Assembly: GCF_030813915.1 (NCBI RefSeq) | Contig: NZ_JAUSUJ010000011.1 | Location: forward strand, 62,001 to 126,000 | DNA: 64,000 bases | Source: Rhodoplanes tepidamans | GTDB taxonomy: Bacteria > Pseudomonadota > Alphaproteobacteria > Rhizobiales > Xanthobacteraceae | Direction of reading: 5' to 3' | Part shown: in pieces, positions 16,795 through 24,890 of the stretch | Position numbering within the stretch: position 1 is the first letter of the stretch | How the letters are laid out: every line of letters starts with the position of its first letter | Notes under the pieces: model-generated | What the model saw: the letters and a program-made list of their open reading frames with translations, nothing else | Database searches by the model: none | Told to the model about the DNA's origin: nothing | Made by a program: the position numbers and the translations under genes

Positions 16795-17940
16795 TCACTC
16801 TCCCAGGACGTGCAGGCGGTCGAGGGTGATGTCGATCGCAACCGCCGTGCCGGGCTCCAGCCCGGCCGGCGCGGTGCCGTGGGTGAGGTCGACCGACACC
16901 TCGGTGCTGCCTTCGACGCCACCCGCGACCGCGATCCCGTAGCGCTCCGTGGCGCCCAGGAACTCCTTGAACCGGATCGTTCCCGGCAGGCGCGCCCGGC
17001 CTTCGGCGAGCGGGACGCCGGGGCGCGACAGGATGGCGTGGTGCGGACGGAAGACCAGCTTCGCCCCGGGCGGCACGTCGCCTCCGGGAAGGGCGCCGGC
17101 CGGCAGCGGGATTGTCCCTGCCGCCGTCTCGAAGGCCACGCCGCCGCAGTCGCGCAGCACCCGGCCCTGAAGGATGTTGGTCGTCCCCAGAAAGCCGGCG
17201 ACGAACAGGTTTCTCGGCGCGTCGTAGAGCGCCGTGGGGGCACCGACCTGCTGCACCGTGCCGTCCTTCATCACGGCGATGCGGTCGCAGATGGTGTTTG
17301 CCTCCTCCTGGTCGTGGGTGACGAAGATCGCCGTGAGGCCGAGGCGCTGCTGCAGCTCGCGCAGCTCGCGCCGCACCTCTCCGCGCAGCTTGGCATCCAG
17401 ATTGGACAGCGGCTCGTCGAGCAGCAGGACCTTCGGCTCGACCACGATGGTGCGGGCGAGGGCGACGCGCTGCTGCTGGCCGCCGGACAGCTGGGCCGGG
17501 CGGCGCTTCTCCAGGCCGCCGAGGCCGACGAGGTCGAGCGCGGCGGCGACGCGCTTCCTGATCTCCTGGCGCGGCAGCCGCCGCTCCTCCAGGCCAAAGG
17601 CGATGTTCTGCTCGACCGTCATGTGCGGCCACAGCGCATAGGACTGGAACACCATGCCGACGTCGCGCTTCCACGGCGGCAGGCCGGAGACGTCGCGCCC
17701 GGCGATCAGGACGCGGCCGCGGTCGGCCTGGTTGAAGCCGGCGATCAGGCGCAGCAGAGTGGTCTTGCCGCAGCCGGACGGCCCCAGGAACGCGAAGAAC
17801 TCGCCCGGCTCGATCCGCAGATCGACGTCGCGCAGCACGTGATTGCTGCCGTACCAGAGATCGACGTGCTCGATGGCGATGTCGACCGAGGGGGCGGACA
17901 GGGACGATGCGGACGTGGGCGCGGCGGGCAGGGCGGTCAT
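16795..17940 (-). CDS. ABC transporter ATP-binding protein (FbpC/PotA/UgpC-like)
   Basis: 381 residues. The Walker A is Gly-Pro-Ser-Gly-Cys-Gly-Lys-Thr-Thr, the signature LSGGQQQRVALARTIVVEPK and Walker B Val-Leu-Leu-Leu-Asp-Glu-Pro-Leu-Ser-Asn-Leu-Asp. They are followed by the H-loop Thr-His-Asp-Gln-Glu-Glu-Ala and a C-terminal TOBE-type domain (about 270-381), as in importers of iron(III), polyamines or sugars. No permease or binding protein lies next to it, so it is an orphan ATPase whose partners are elsewhere. The start at MTALPAAPTSA avoids 43 low-complexity residues upstream. Confidence 0.9.
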   Translation of the reverse strand: MTALPAAPTSASSLSAPSVDIAIEHVDLWYGSNHVLRDVDLRIEPGEFFAFLGPSGCGKTTLLRLIAGFNQADRGRVLIAGRDVSGLPPWKRDVGMVFQSYALWPHMTVEQNIAFGLEERRLPRQEIRKRVAAALDLVGLGGLEKRRPAQLSGGQQQRVALARTIVVEPKVLLLDEPLSNLDAKLRGEVRRELRELQQRLGLTAIFVTHDQEEANTICDRIAVMKDGTVQQVGAPTALYDAPRNLFVAGFLGTTNILQGRVLRDCGGVAFETAAGTIPLPAGALPGGDVPPGAKLVFRPHHAILSRPGVPLAEGRARLPGTIRFKEFLGATERYGIAVAGGVEGSTEVSVDLTHGTAPAGLEPGTAVAIDITLDRLHVLGE

Positions 17941-18036
17941 CGGGCTCCGGAGGCGTTCGTGGCCCTTCCGATTAGCCTCCCGGGTGCGTCTCGGCAAATC
18001 GCGCGCCGCGCGGCGCGGCCGCGCCGCGAAAACGAA

Positions 18037-18060
18037 AGGGGCGGCCCGCGGGCCGCCCCT
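18037..18060 (-). terminator. intrinsic terminator of the cstA-ybdD operon
   Basis: A perfect 24-base palindrome of G/C-rich arms sits 27 bases past the ybdD stop. Read on the minus strand it is followed by TTTCGTTTT, a T-rich tail, giving a classic Rho-independent stop. Confidence 0.75.
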
Positions 18061-18087
18061 TCGCATCACGTCGTCCTCCGGTCCGGC

Positions 18088-18300
18088 CTAGCAGCAGCGG
18101 AAACGGCCGCCCTTGCCGAAGCCGTAGCGCGCCTCCTGGCGCTCCCGGAAGAACTCCTCGTAGGTCATGATCGGCTCGTCGGGGTGCGTCGCCTTGCGAT
18201 GCGCCACATAGGTGTCGTAGTCGGGCACGCCGACCATCAGGCGGGCCGCACGAACGGCCCACCCGGTGATGCCGAGCGTCTGGGGCCCTGCCTCAGGCAT
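18088..18300 (-). CDS. ybdD: YbdD/YjiX family small protein
   Basis: 70 residues: [13 protein letters not shown] near the middle, Pro-Ile-Met-Thr-Tyr-Glu-Glu-Phe-Phe and a C-terminal Gly-Gly-Arg-Phe-Arg-Cys-Cys, all typical of this family. In enterobacteria such proteins are encoded with CstA-type pyruvate transporters and are needed for their function. Its start overlaps the end of cstA by 8 bases, so it is translated from the same message. Confidence 0.9.
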   Translation of the reverse strand: MPEAGPQTLGITGWAVRAARLMVGVPDYDTYVAHRKATHPDEPIMTYEEFFRERQEARYGFGKGGRFRCC

Positions 18301-20380
18301 GGGCTGCCCGCGCGCTGCCGGCGACGCCGCCGACCTCGGCCGTGGTGACCCGCGAGGTCGCGAGCGCCCGGCGGATGCTGACGATGCCGAACACCAGCAT
18401 GGCGAGGACGACGGCCACGAAGGCGGCCGACAGCGCCGTGTTGATGTAGTCGTTGAACACCACCCGGCTCATGTCCTCGATGGACTTGGCCGGCGCCAGG
18501 ACCTTGCCCTGGGCGAGCGCGTCGCCGAACACCTGGGCGTGGGCCAGGAAGCCGATCTTCGGGCTCGGGTGGAAGATCTTCTGCAGGCCGGCGGTGAGCG
18601 TGCAGGCCAGCAGCCAGCTGGTCGGCAGGAGCGTGACCCAGGCGTACCGCTCGCGCTTCATCTTGAACAGCACGGTGGTGCACAGGATCAGGGCGATGCC
18701 GGCCAGCATCTGGTTGGAGATGCCGAACAGCGGCCACAGGGTGTTGATGCCGCCGAGCGGATCGACGACGCCCTGGTACAGGAAGTAGCCCCAGCACGTC
18801 ACCGAGAGCGCGGAACCGATCAGGTTGTTGACCCACGATTCGGTGTTCTTGAAGGGCGGGATCACGCTGCCGATCAGGTCCTGGATCATGAAGCGGGCGA
18901 CCCGGGTGCCGGCGTCGACCGTCGTCAGGATGAACAGGGCCTCGAACAGGATGGCGAAGTGGTACCATAAGCCCATCATGGTCTTGCCGCCGATCAGGCC
19001 GGACAGGATGTGGGCCATGCCGACGGCGAGGGTGGGCGCGCCGCCGGCGCGCGACAGGATCGTGTGCTCGCCGACGTCGCTCGCCATCTGGCTGAGCATG
19101 TCGGGCGTCACCACGAAGCCCCAGCCCGAGATCACCTGCGAGGCGTTCTCCACGGTCGTGCCGATGAGGCCCGCCGGGCTGTTCATGGCGAAGTAGACGC
19201 CGGGCTCGATCACGGTCGCGGCGATCAGGGCCATGATGGCGACGAACGACTCCATCAGCATGCCGCCGTAGCCGATCAGCCGGATCTGGTTCTCGTTCTC
19301 GATCATCTTGGGCGTGGTGCCCGACGAGATCAGGGCGTGGAAGCCGGAGACCGCGCCGCACGCGATGGTGATGAACAGGAACGGGAACAGGCTGCCGGCC
19401 CACACCGGGCCGGTGCCGTCGATGAACTTGGTCACGGCCGGCATCTTCAGCTCGGGCTGAACGATCATGATGCCGATGGCGAGCAGACAGATGGTGCCGA
19501 TCTTGAGGAAGGTCGACAGATAGTCGCGCGGGGCGAGCAGCAGCCAGACCGGCAGCACCGAGGCGACGAAGCCGTAGCCGATGATGGTGAGCGCGAGCGT
19601 CTCGCCCTTCCAGTCGAACAGCACGGCGAGCGACGGCGTCTCGGAGACGGTCTTGCCGAAGATCAGCGCGGCCATCAGCAGCACGAAGCCGATCACCGAC
19701 ATCTCGCCGATGCGGCCGGGCCGGATGAACCGGGTGTAGACGCCCATCAGCATGGCGATCGGGATGGTGGCGACCACCGCGAAGGTGCCCCACGGGCTGC
19801 CGACCAGCGCCTTGACCACGACGAGAGCGAGCACGGCGAGCAGGATGATCATGATCAGCAGCACGCCGACCAGCGCGATGCCGCCGGCGACCGGGCCCAT
19901 CTCGGCCCTGATCATGTCGCCGAGCGAGCGGCCGTCCCGCCGCGTCGACATGAACAGCACGATCATGTCCTGCACGGCGCCGGCGAACACGACGCCGGCG
20001 AGGATCCACAGCGTGCCGGGCAGGTAGCCCATCTGCGCGGCCAGCACCGGGCCGACCAGCGGGCCGGCGCCGGCGATGGCGGCGAAGTGGTGACCGAACA
20101 GCACGTAACGGTTGGTCGGGACGTAGTCGAGGCCGTCGTTGTGGCGCTGCGCCGGGGTCGGCCGCGCCGGGTCGACGCTCAACACCTTCTCGGCGATGAA
20201 CAGGGCATAGAACCGGTAGGCGATCAGGTAGACGCAGACGGCGGCTACCACCAACCAGGCGGCATTGATGCTCTCCCCGCGGTTGAGCGCCACCACCCCG
20301 AGCGAGATGGTGCCGGCCACGACGATGAGCGCCCAGAGGGCCCAGTGCCCTCTCGGGTTGCTTCGCACGAGAGATGTCAT
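18293..20380 (-). CDS. cstA: carbon starvation protein A (CstA family transporter)
   Basis: 695 residues with about 16-18 hydrophobic segments in the inner membrane. The Asn-Asp-Gly-x-Asp-Tyr-Val-Pro-Thr segment, [20 protein letters not shown] and the Ile-Ser-Ser-Gly-Thr-Thr-Pro-Lys stretch are family landmarks. Members take up pyruvate or peptides when preferred carbon runs out. The ATG at 20380 is 8 bases after AGGAG; the frame extends further upstream without homology. Downstream ybdD overlaps it. A palindromic candidate operator lies about 96 bases upstream. Confidence 0.93.
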   Translation of the reverse strand: MTSLVRSNPRGHWALWALIVVAGTISLGVVALNRGESINAAWLVVAAVCVYLIAYRFYALFIAEKVLSVDPARPTPAQRHNDGLDYVPTNRYVLFGHHFAAIAGAGPLVGPVLAAQMGYLPGTLWILAGVVFAGAVQDMIVLFMSTRRDGRSLGDMIRAEMGPVAGGIALVGVLLIMIILLAVLALVVVKALVGSPWGTFAVVATIPIAMLMGVYTRFIRPGRIGEMSVIGFVLLMAALIFGKTVSETPSLAVLFDWKGETLALTIIGYGFVASVLPVWLLLAPRDYLSTFLKIGTICLLAIGIMIVQPELKMPAVTKFIDGTGPVWAGSLFPFLFITIACGAVSGFHALISSGTTPKMIENENQIRLIGYGGMLMESFVAIMALIAATVIEPGVYFAMNSPAGLIGTTVENASQVISGWGFVVTPDMLSQMASDVGEHTILSRAGGAPTLAVGMAHILSGLIGGKTMMGLWYHFAILFEALFILTTVDAGTRVARFMIQDLIGSVIPPFKNTESWVNNLIGSALSVTCWGYFLYQGVVDPLGGINTLWPLFGISNQMLAGIALILCTTVLFKMKRERYAWVTLLPTSWLLACTLTAGLQKIFHPSPKIGFLAHAQVFGDALAQGKVLAPAKSIEDMSRVVFNDYINTALSAAFVAVVLAMLVFGIVSIRRALATSRVTTAEVGGVAGSARAAHA

Positions 20381-20743
20381 TGAAGTCTCCTGATGCGGAT
20401 CCCGCGCGTGATCCCGACCGGGAGATCGCGCGACTGCAGTGACGTGCGGCCGCAACGAGAACGCGCGACACGCAATGAACGTTCACTGCGGGATGGCTAT
20501 CAAGAAAGGGGAATAATCTATAGTCGGGCGAGTCCTTATGACGATATGCAAGTCTTTCGAATTTCAGCGCTCCCGCGAAATTTTCGGAAGAGCTCAACCG
20601 TCGCGTGTCCTGGCGCGGAGGTATTGACCGAAGCAGCATAAGGGTTATTGCGGCGCACCGCCGTCGGCGTGCCGCGGCCGCGTGCGGCGCGGTTCCGCGT
20701 CCTCCGCCGCCGAAGGCCGGACGGCGGCGGAGGACAGGCGGCG
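20381..20743. promoter_or_regulatory. upstream region of cstA
   Basis: 363 bases without a gene. The perfect palindrome TGAACGTTCA at 20476-20485 is a plausible repressor or activator site. The stretch from about 20500 to 20650 is clearly richer in A and T than its surroundings (TATAG, AATAAT, AAATTTT), as expected for a regulated promoter. I could not assign a confident -35/-10 pair. The last 80 bases, next to the hydratase stop, hold an imperfect G/C hairpin only. Confidence 0.45.
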
Positions 20744-21442
20744 TCAGGAAAAGCGGACCGTCACGTCGCCGAGCGGCGCGAGCCGATGCTCGAGCAGGCG
20801 GTCCTGGGGGCCGAGCATCAGCGGCGGCGTGATCGAGCCGGCGATGATCACGTCGCCGGCCCGGAGCGTCTCGCCGAGCGCGGCGAGCGTGTCGGCGACA
20901 TGGCGGACGACGCGGGCGAGCGACCCGGTGTTGGCCGTCACGTCGTCGGGCGCCGGTACCGCCGTGCCGTCGCGCAGCACGGTGGAGGCGAGGCCGGCGG
21001 TGTCGCCGCGGGGGCGCGGCAGCCGCGGGCCGAAGATCACGTGCCGGTGAAAGATGTTGCCCGACAGGATCGCCTCGGCGTCGTCGGTCGGCGAGAAGTC
21101 GGCGAGCTCGATCGCCGGGCCGAGTGCCGCGATGGCGGCCGCGGCCGCCGCCTCGTCGCCGCCGCCCGGCAGGTCGGCGCCCATCTCGACCGCCACCTCC
21201 GGCTCGGCGACCGGCATGGCGAAGCGCGACAGCGGCACGGTGGCGCCCGAGGCGAGCACGTTGCGGTCGAGCAGGAAGCCGACGATCGGCGCCGTGATCT
21301 TCAGCTTGGCGAGCCCGGCGGGCGCGCCGAAGCCGACCTTCCAGCCGATCGGGCCGGCGCCGTCGCGCAGCGCGCCGCGGCGCAGCTCCATCTGGGCCGC
21401 CATGCCGCGGGCGAGCCGCGGGTCGTCGAGCGGGCCGCTCAT
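20744..21442 (-). CDS. 2-keto-4-pentenoate hydratase / FAH-superfamily enzyme
   Basis: 232 residues. Gly-Pro-Ile-Gly-Trp-Lys-Val-Gly-Phe-Gly near residue 36 and the metal-binding Ala-Glu-Pro-Glu-Val-Ala-Val-Glu near residue 77 follow the MhpD/HpcG pattern, ending in a Gly-Ser-Ile-Thr-Pro-Pro segment. Such enzymes hydrate 2-hydroxy-dienoates or decarboxylate 4-oxalocrotonate in meta-cleavage pathways. No ring-cleavage dioxygenase is adjacent apart from cupins, so the true substrate is open. It is the last gene of a three-gene operon, its ATG overlapping the cupin stop by 4 bases. Confidence 0.82.
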   Translation of the reverse strand: MSGPLDDPRLARGMAAQMELRRGALRDGAGPIGWKVGFGAPAGLAKLKITAPIVGFLLDRNVLASGATVPLSRFAMPVAEPEVAVEMGADLPGGGDEAAAAAAIAALGPAIELADFSPTDDAEAILSGNIFHRHVIFGPRLPRPRGDTAGLASTVLRDGTAVPAPDDVTANTGSLARVVRHVADTLAALGETLRAGDVIIAGSITPPLMLGPQDRLLEHRLAPLGDVTVRFS

Positions 21443-21861
21443 TGCTCGCCCCCGCCCCGATGCGACGCGCCTTCGGGCGTCTCGTAACCCGAGTCCGCGA
21501 TCGAGCCGGCGCCCATCCAGCCCCACACCAGCACCACGTCCCGGTCCGAGGTGTTGTTGAAGCCGTGCCAGCAGCCGCGTGGCGAATAGACCACGTCGCC
21601 CTTCCTGGACGGCTCGAGGCCGGTCTCGGTGATGATGTGGCCCTCGCCCTCGAGCACGATGAAGAACTCGTCGCAGTTCCGGTGCAGATGCGCCTCGTGG
21701 CTGGCGCCGGGCTTCAGCACGGTCCAGCCGACGACGTGGTCGGCGCCGGCCGACTTCTTGTCGATCAGGAACTGGACCTGCATGTCGATCCAGCCGTCGT
21801 CGCGCTTCAGGCCTTCGACCAGCGGCACGTCGGCCATGCGGGTGCGGAACATGGTGCTCAT
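21439..21861 (-). CDS. cupin-domain protein
   Basis: 140 residues, a single beta-barrel. Motif 1 is His-Glu-Ala-His-Leu-His-Arg-Asn-Cys-Asp-Glu-Phe-Phe (about residues 55-67) and motif 2 is Pro-Arg-Gly-Cys-Trp-His-Gly-Phe-Asn-Asn (94-103), which supply the metal ligands. It could be a small metal-dependent enzyme or a sugar/acid-binding protein; sequence does not say which. It overlaps both neighbours by 4 bases, so the three proteins are made together. Confidence 0.82.
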   Translation of the reverse strand: MSTMFRTRMADVPLVEGLKRDDGWIDMQVQFLIDKKSAGADHVVGWTVLKPGASHEAHLHRNCDEFFIVLEGEGHIITETGLEPSRKGDVVYSPRGCWHGFNNTSDRDVVLVWGWMGAGSIADSGYETPEGASHRGGGEQ

Positions 21862-22739
21862 GACTGTCCTCCCAGCCGCCGGTAGACCTCGTGGGCGGCG
21901 ACGAAATCGCGGTGGTCGATGCCGAGCCCGCGACAGGCGTTCATCATCTCGTTGGCGGCGGCGGCGAGCGGCACCGGGCTGCCGAGCCGGCGGCCGAGGT
22001 CGAGCGCCAGCATCATGTCCTTCTGCTGCAGCGTCACGTCGGCGAGCGGCTTCGCCGGCATCTTGCCCTCCAGGATGAAGGGGCCGCGATAGCCGAGCAC
22101 CGGCGAGGCCGCGACGCTCTTGAGGATCGCCTCGACCGCGACGGCACGGTCGACGCCACCCTTCTCGGCGAGCGCCACCGATTCGCCGAAGCAGATCACC
22201 TCGACCATCAGCAGCAGGTTGACGGCGATCTTCATCTGGCAGGCGAGCCCGTTGCCGCCGACCCGCATCACCTTGGGACCGATCGCCAGCAGAACCGGGG
22301 CGATTCTCTCGTAGCCCGCCTCGTCGCCGCCGACCATCACCGAGGCCTGGCCGGCCTGGATGGTCACCGGGCTGCCGGAGATCGGCGCGTCGAGCATCAC
22401 CCGCCCGGCGGCGGCGAACGTCTCGGCGACGCCGCGGCTCACATGCGGCGCGATGGTGCTCATGTCGGCGTAGATGCCGCCTTCGCGCAGGCCCGCCAGG
22501 ATGCCGTCCGGTCCGAGCGCCACCTGCTCGACGGCGGCGCCGTCGGTGACGATCGAGAAGACGATCTCGGCGTTCGCCGCCGCCTCGCGCGGCGTGGCGG
22601 CGAAGCTCATGCCGGCCGCGATCAGCGGCTCGGCCTTCGATCTGGTGCGGTTCCAGCCGGTGACGCGATGACCGGCCGCCATCAGGCGCGGCACGATCAG
22701 CGATCCCATGTCGCCGAGACCGACGAATCCGATCTCCAC
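21858..22739 (-). CDS. 3-hydroxyisobutyrate dehydrogenase-family oxidoreductase
   Basis: 293 residues from a GTG at 22739 preceded by GAGGTG. The N-terminal NAD(P) site is Val-Glu-Ile-Gly-Phe-Val-Gly-Leu-Gly-Asp-Met-Gly. Asp-Ala-Pro-Ile-Ser-Gly-Ser is the substrate loop, and Gly-Asn-Gly-Leu-Ala-Cys-Gln-Met-Lys-Ile-Ala-Val-Asn contains the catalytic lysine. Members oxidise beta-hydroxyacids such as 3-hydroxyisobutyrate, tartronate semialdehyde (reverse) or L-threonate. It leads the minus-strand operon, divergent from the cupin-Bug-hydrolase operon. Confidence 0.88.
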   Translation of the reverse strand: MEIGFVGLGDMGSLIVPRLMAAGHRVTGWNRTRSKAEPLIAAGMSFAATPREAAANAEIVFSIVTDGAAVEQVALGPDGILAGLREGGIYADMSTIAPHVSRGVAETFAAAGRVMLDAPISGSPVTIQAGQASVMVGGDEAGYERIAPVLLAIGPKVMRVGGNGLACQMKIAVNLLLMVEVICFGESVALAEKGGVDRAVAVEAILKSVAASPVLGYRGPFILEGKMPAKPLADVTLQQKDMMLALDLGRRLGSPVPLAAAANEMMNACRGLGIDHRDFVAAHEVYRRLGGQS

Positions 22740-23215
22740 GGTGTACACCTCGGGGGTTGGCGCCGTTCCGGCCGGATGCGGACCCGCGCCGCCGCGCGAT
22801 GGGGCGGGCGATGTCACGCGCGGAACGGAGAGGCGCGGGGGAAGAAGGCTCCGCATGCTGCCGCGCCGCACGCGCCGACGCAAGCGGCACGAAACGTCCC
22901 GCTCCGGCCCGCGGGTCGGCCGGACGAGCGGGCCGGCCGGCGGCGGCGGCTCGCGCGCCGGCGTGTGCAGTGCGGGATGATCGTCCAAACGAGCTTCTAT
23001 ACAGAGCGCGACGACGGCGCCCGGGCCGGCCGATCCGGCAGCGCTCCGCCGAAACGTCGCGGAGACCTGCACGGCGCGCGGGACCCGCTTCGCAGCGCCG
23101 CAGCTTTGCCGATTGACAAATGGGCCGCTGCCCGTGGACTCTTCGTCCAACCGGCTCGCCGAAACGACGAGCGGACGACAATGCATAACAACATAACGAC
23201 AACGGGGAGAGACGC
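22740..23215. promoter_or_regulatory. divergent control region of the first catabolic locus
   Basis: 476 bases separate the two operons. A consensus -35 TTGACA stands at 23113-23118, directed to the plus strand, but the bases 17 downstream (GGACTC) make a poor -10, so an activator may be needed. TTCTATACAG at about 23002 is an A/T-rich half-palindromic stretch. No complete gene is credible here, and no regulator gene for the locus lies in the window. Confidence 0.35.
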
Positions 23216-23644
23216 ATGAGCGAGCCGGCCGCGAGTGAGCCGACCGTCAGCGAACCGGCCGTGGCCCGCACTCCGGGCGCCAAGCGGGCCGGCCCGGGCG
23301 AGTACGTGTTCGAGCTCGCGAAGGTCAATCACATTCTCGGCGGGCCCGACTACTCGACCGCGAACGGGGCCTGCGTCGAAGGCGATCGGATGATCGTCGG
23401 CCTGATGCGCATGCCCGCCGGCACCGGCGCGGCGCCGCATTCGCATCCGAACGAGCAGTGGATCTACGTCCTCGAGGGCACGTTCCGGGCGACCATCGGC
23501 GACCGGCCGGTCGAGGCCGGACCGGGCTCGCTCGTCTACATCCCGGCCGACACGATCCATTCGGGTGGCGCCACCGAGGACGGCGACGTGCTGTTCTTCA
23601 CCGTGAAGGACGCGTCCCACTCGCTGCACGGCATCAAGGCCTGA
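23216..23644 (+). CDS. cupin-domain protein
   Basis: 142 residues with a Ser/Glu/Pro-rich leader of about 25. The single cupin barrel has motif 1 in APHSHPNEQWIYVLEGTF (His-x-His and Glu present) and motif 2 in Val-Tyr-Ile-Pro-Ala-Asp-Thr-Ile-His-Ser, so a metal site is likely intact. It precedes the solute-binding protein by 116 bases and probably heads the plus-strand operon. It may handle the imported compound or a pathway intermediate; the function is not known. Confidence 0.82.
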   Translation: MSEPAASEPTVSEPAVARTPGAKRAGPGEYVFELAKVNHILGGPDYSTANGACVEGDRMIVGLMRMPAGTGAAPHSHPNEQWIYVLEGTFRATIGDRPVEAGPGSLVYIPADTIHSGGATEDGDVLFFTVKDASHSLHGIKA

Positions 23645-23760
23645 CCCTGCCGCCGTCGAGCGGCGGCGCCCTCCACGCCCGGGTCGGGCGTCGCGTTCTG
23701 CACCACGACACAACGATCCGTCACCGATCGAAATCGACGGACGCATCCAAGGAGGAGAGC

Positions 23761-24765
23761 ATGCAACGAACCGTGCTGGCCCTGATGTCGGCCGCCTGCG
23801 TCGCGGTGGCGGGTGTCGCCGCGACGTCGAGCGTCGTGGCGCAGGAGAAATACCCGTCGCGCACCGTCAAGATCATCGTGCCCTACGCGCCGGGCGGCGC
23901 CACCGACATCGTCGCGCGCCTGATCGGCGAGCACATGCGACAGGATCTCGGCCAGTCCTTCGTGGTGGAGAACAAGCCGGGCGCCTTCGGCATCATCGCC
24001 ATCGAGGAGATGGCGCGGGCGAAGCCCGACGGCTACACGCTGATGATCGGCAACGTGTCGACCAATGCCATCACGCCGGTGCTGTTCCCGAAGAAGTTCA
24101 AGATCGACTACGTCAAGGACGTCGTCCCGGTCACCCGCCTCGTCGACATTCCGGAGTTCATGGTCGCCACCACCAAGGACTTTCCGCCGAAGAACGTGAA
24201 GGACGTCGTCGACTACGCCAAGAAGAACCCCGGCAAGGTGCGCTACGGCTCGGTCGGCGTCGGCAGCTATCCGCACTACGACGCGGCGCTGTTCGCCAAG
24301 CGGGCCGGCGATCTCGACATGGTGGCGATCCACAACAAGGCCGGCGCCTCCGGGGTGATCAACGACCTGGTCTCGGGCGACGCGCAGTTCGCCTTCCTCA
24401 ACGTCGCCTCGACGGCGCCGATGATCAAGGCCGGCAACCTGCGCCCCTTCGCCCTCGTCAACCATGCGCGGCTGCCCGACTATCCGGACGTCCCGACCAT
24501 GGACGAGCTCGGCTACAAGGGCGTCGGCACGATCGCCTGGCAGGGGCTGTTCGCCCCGGCGGGGACGCCGCCCGAGGTTCTGGAGACGCTGTTCAAGGCG
24601 TCCGTGAAGGCCATGCAGGCGCCCGCCGTCCAGGAGGCCTTCAAGAAGCAGAACTTCAACGTGGTGCCGAGCAAGTCGACGGCCGAGGCGAAGACCTGGC
24701 TCGCCGCCGAGATGGACGCCTGGAAGAAGATCGCCGCCGAGGTGAAGATCGAGCTGGCGGAGTAG
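23761..24765 (+). CDS. Bug-family tripartite tricarboxylate transporter binding protein (TctC type)
   Basis: 334 residues. A signal peptide of about 28 residues ends Ser-Val-Val-Ala-Gln. The mature part opens YPSRTVKIIVPYAPGGATDI, the Bug signature in which the Pro-x-Ala-Pro-Gly-Gly loop grips a carboxylate. It is periplasmic and delivers a carboxylated ligand to TctAB, whose genes follow two positions downstream. A strong AAGGAGGAG precedes the ATG. Residues do not identify the ligand. Confidence 0.93.
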   Translation: MQRTVLALMSAACVAVAGVAATSSVVAQEKYPSRTVKIIVPYAPGGATDIVARLIGEHMRQDLGQSFVVENKPGAFGIIAIEEMARAKPDGYTLMIGNVSTNAITPVLFPKKFKIDYVKDVVPVTRLVDIPEFMVATTKDFPPKNVKDVVDYAKKNPGKVRYGSVGVGSYPHYDAALFAKRAGDLDMVAIHNKAGASGVINDLVSGDAQFAFLNVASTAPMIKAGNLRPFALVNHARLPDYPDVPTMDELGYKGVGTIAWQGLFAPAGTPPEVLETLFKASVKAMQAPAVQEAFKKQNFNVVPSKSTAEAKTWLAAEMDAWKKIAAEVKIELAE

Positions 24766-24791
24766 GCGAACGGTCGCTCGGTTCCCGGCCC

Positions 24792-24846
24792 GTCCTCTCC
24801 TCGCACGCAGAGGCTGCTCTCCCTCTCCCCGCGCGCGAGGAGAGGT
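24792..24846. repeat. extragenic repeat, CCTCTCC/GGAGAGG type
   Basis: CCTCTCC at 24822 and GGAGAGG at 24839 form an inverted repeat, with related half-copies just upstream. It resembles the longer elements at 29742-29882 and 31842-31984. Confidence 0.5.
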
Positions 24847-24890
24847 GAAGAGCCGACCTTTCCCGGACCATCGATATATCGACATACGGA

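Noticed and set aside
16795-17940. ATPase partner of the UgpB-like protein at the right edge
   Set aside because: They are 45 kb apart with no permease near either; any link is speculative.
23113-23141. A full sigma70 promoter at a perfect TTGACA
   Set aside because: The bases at the -10 position (GGACTC) are poor, so it is kept only as a possible activator-dependent element.
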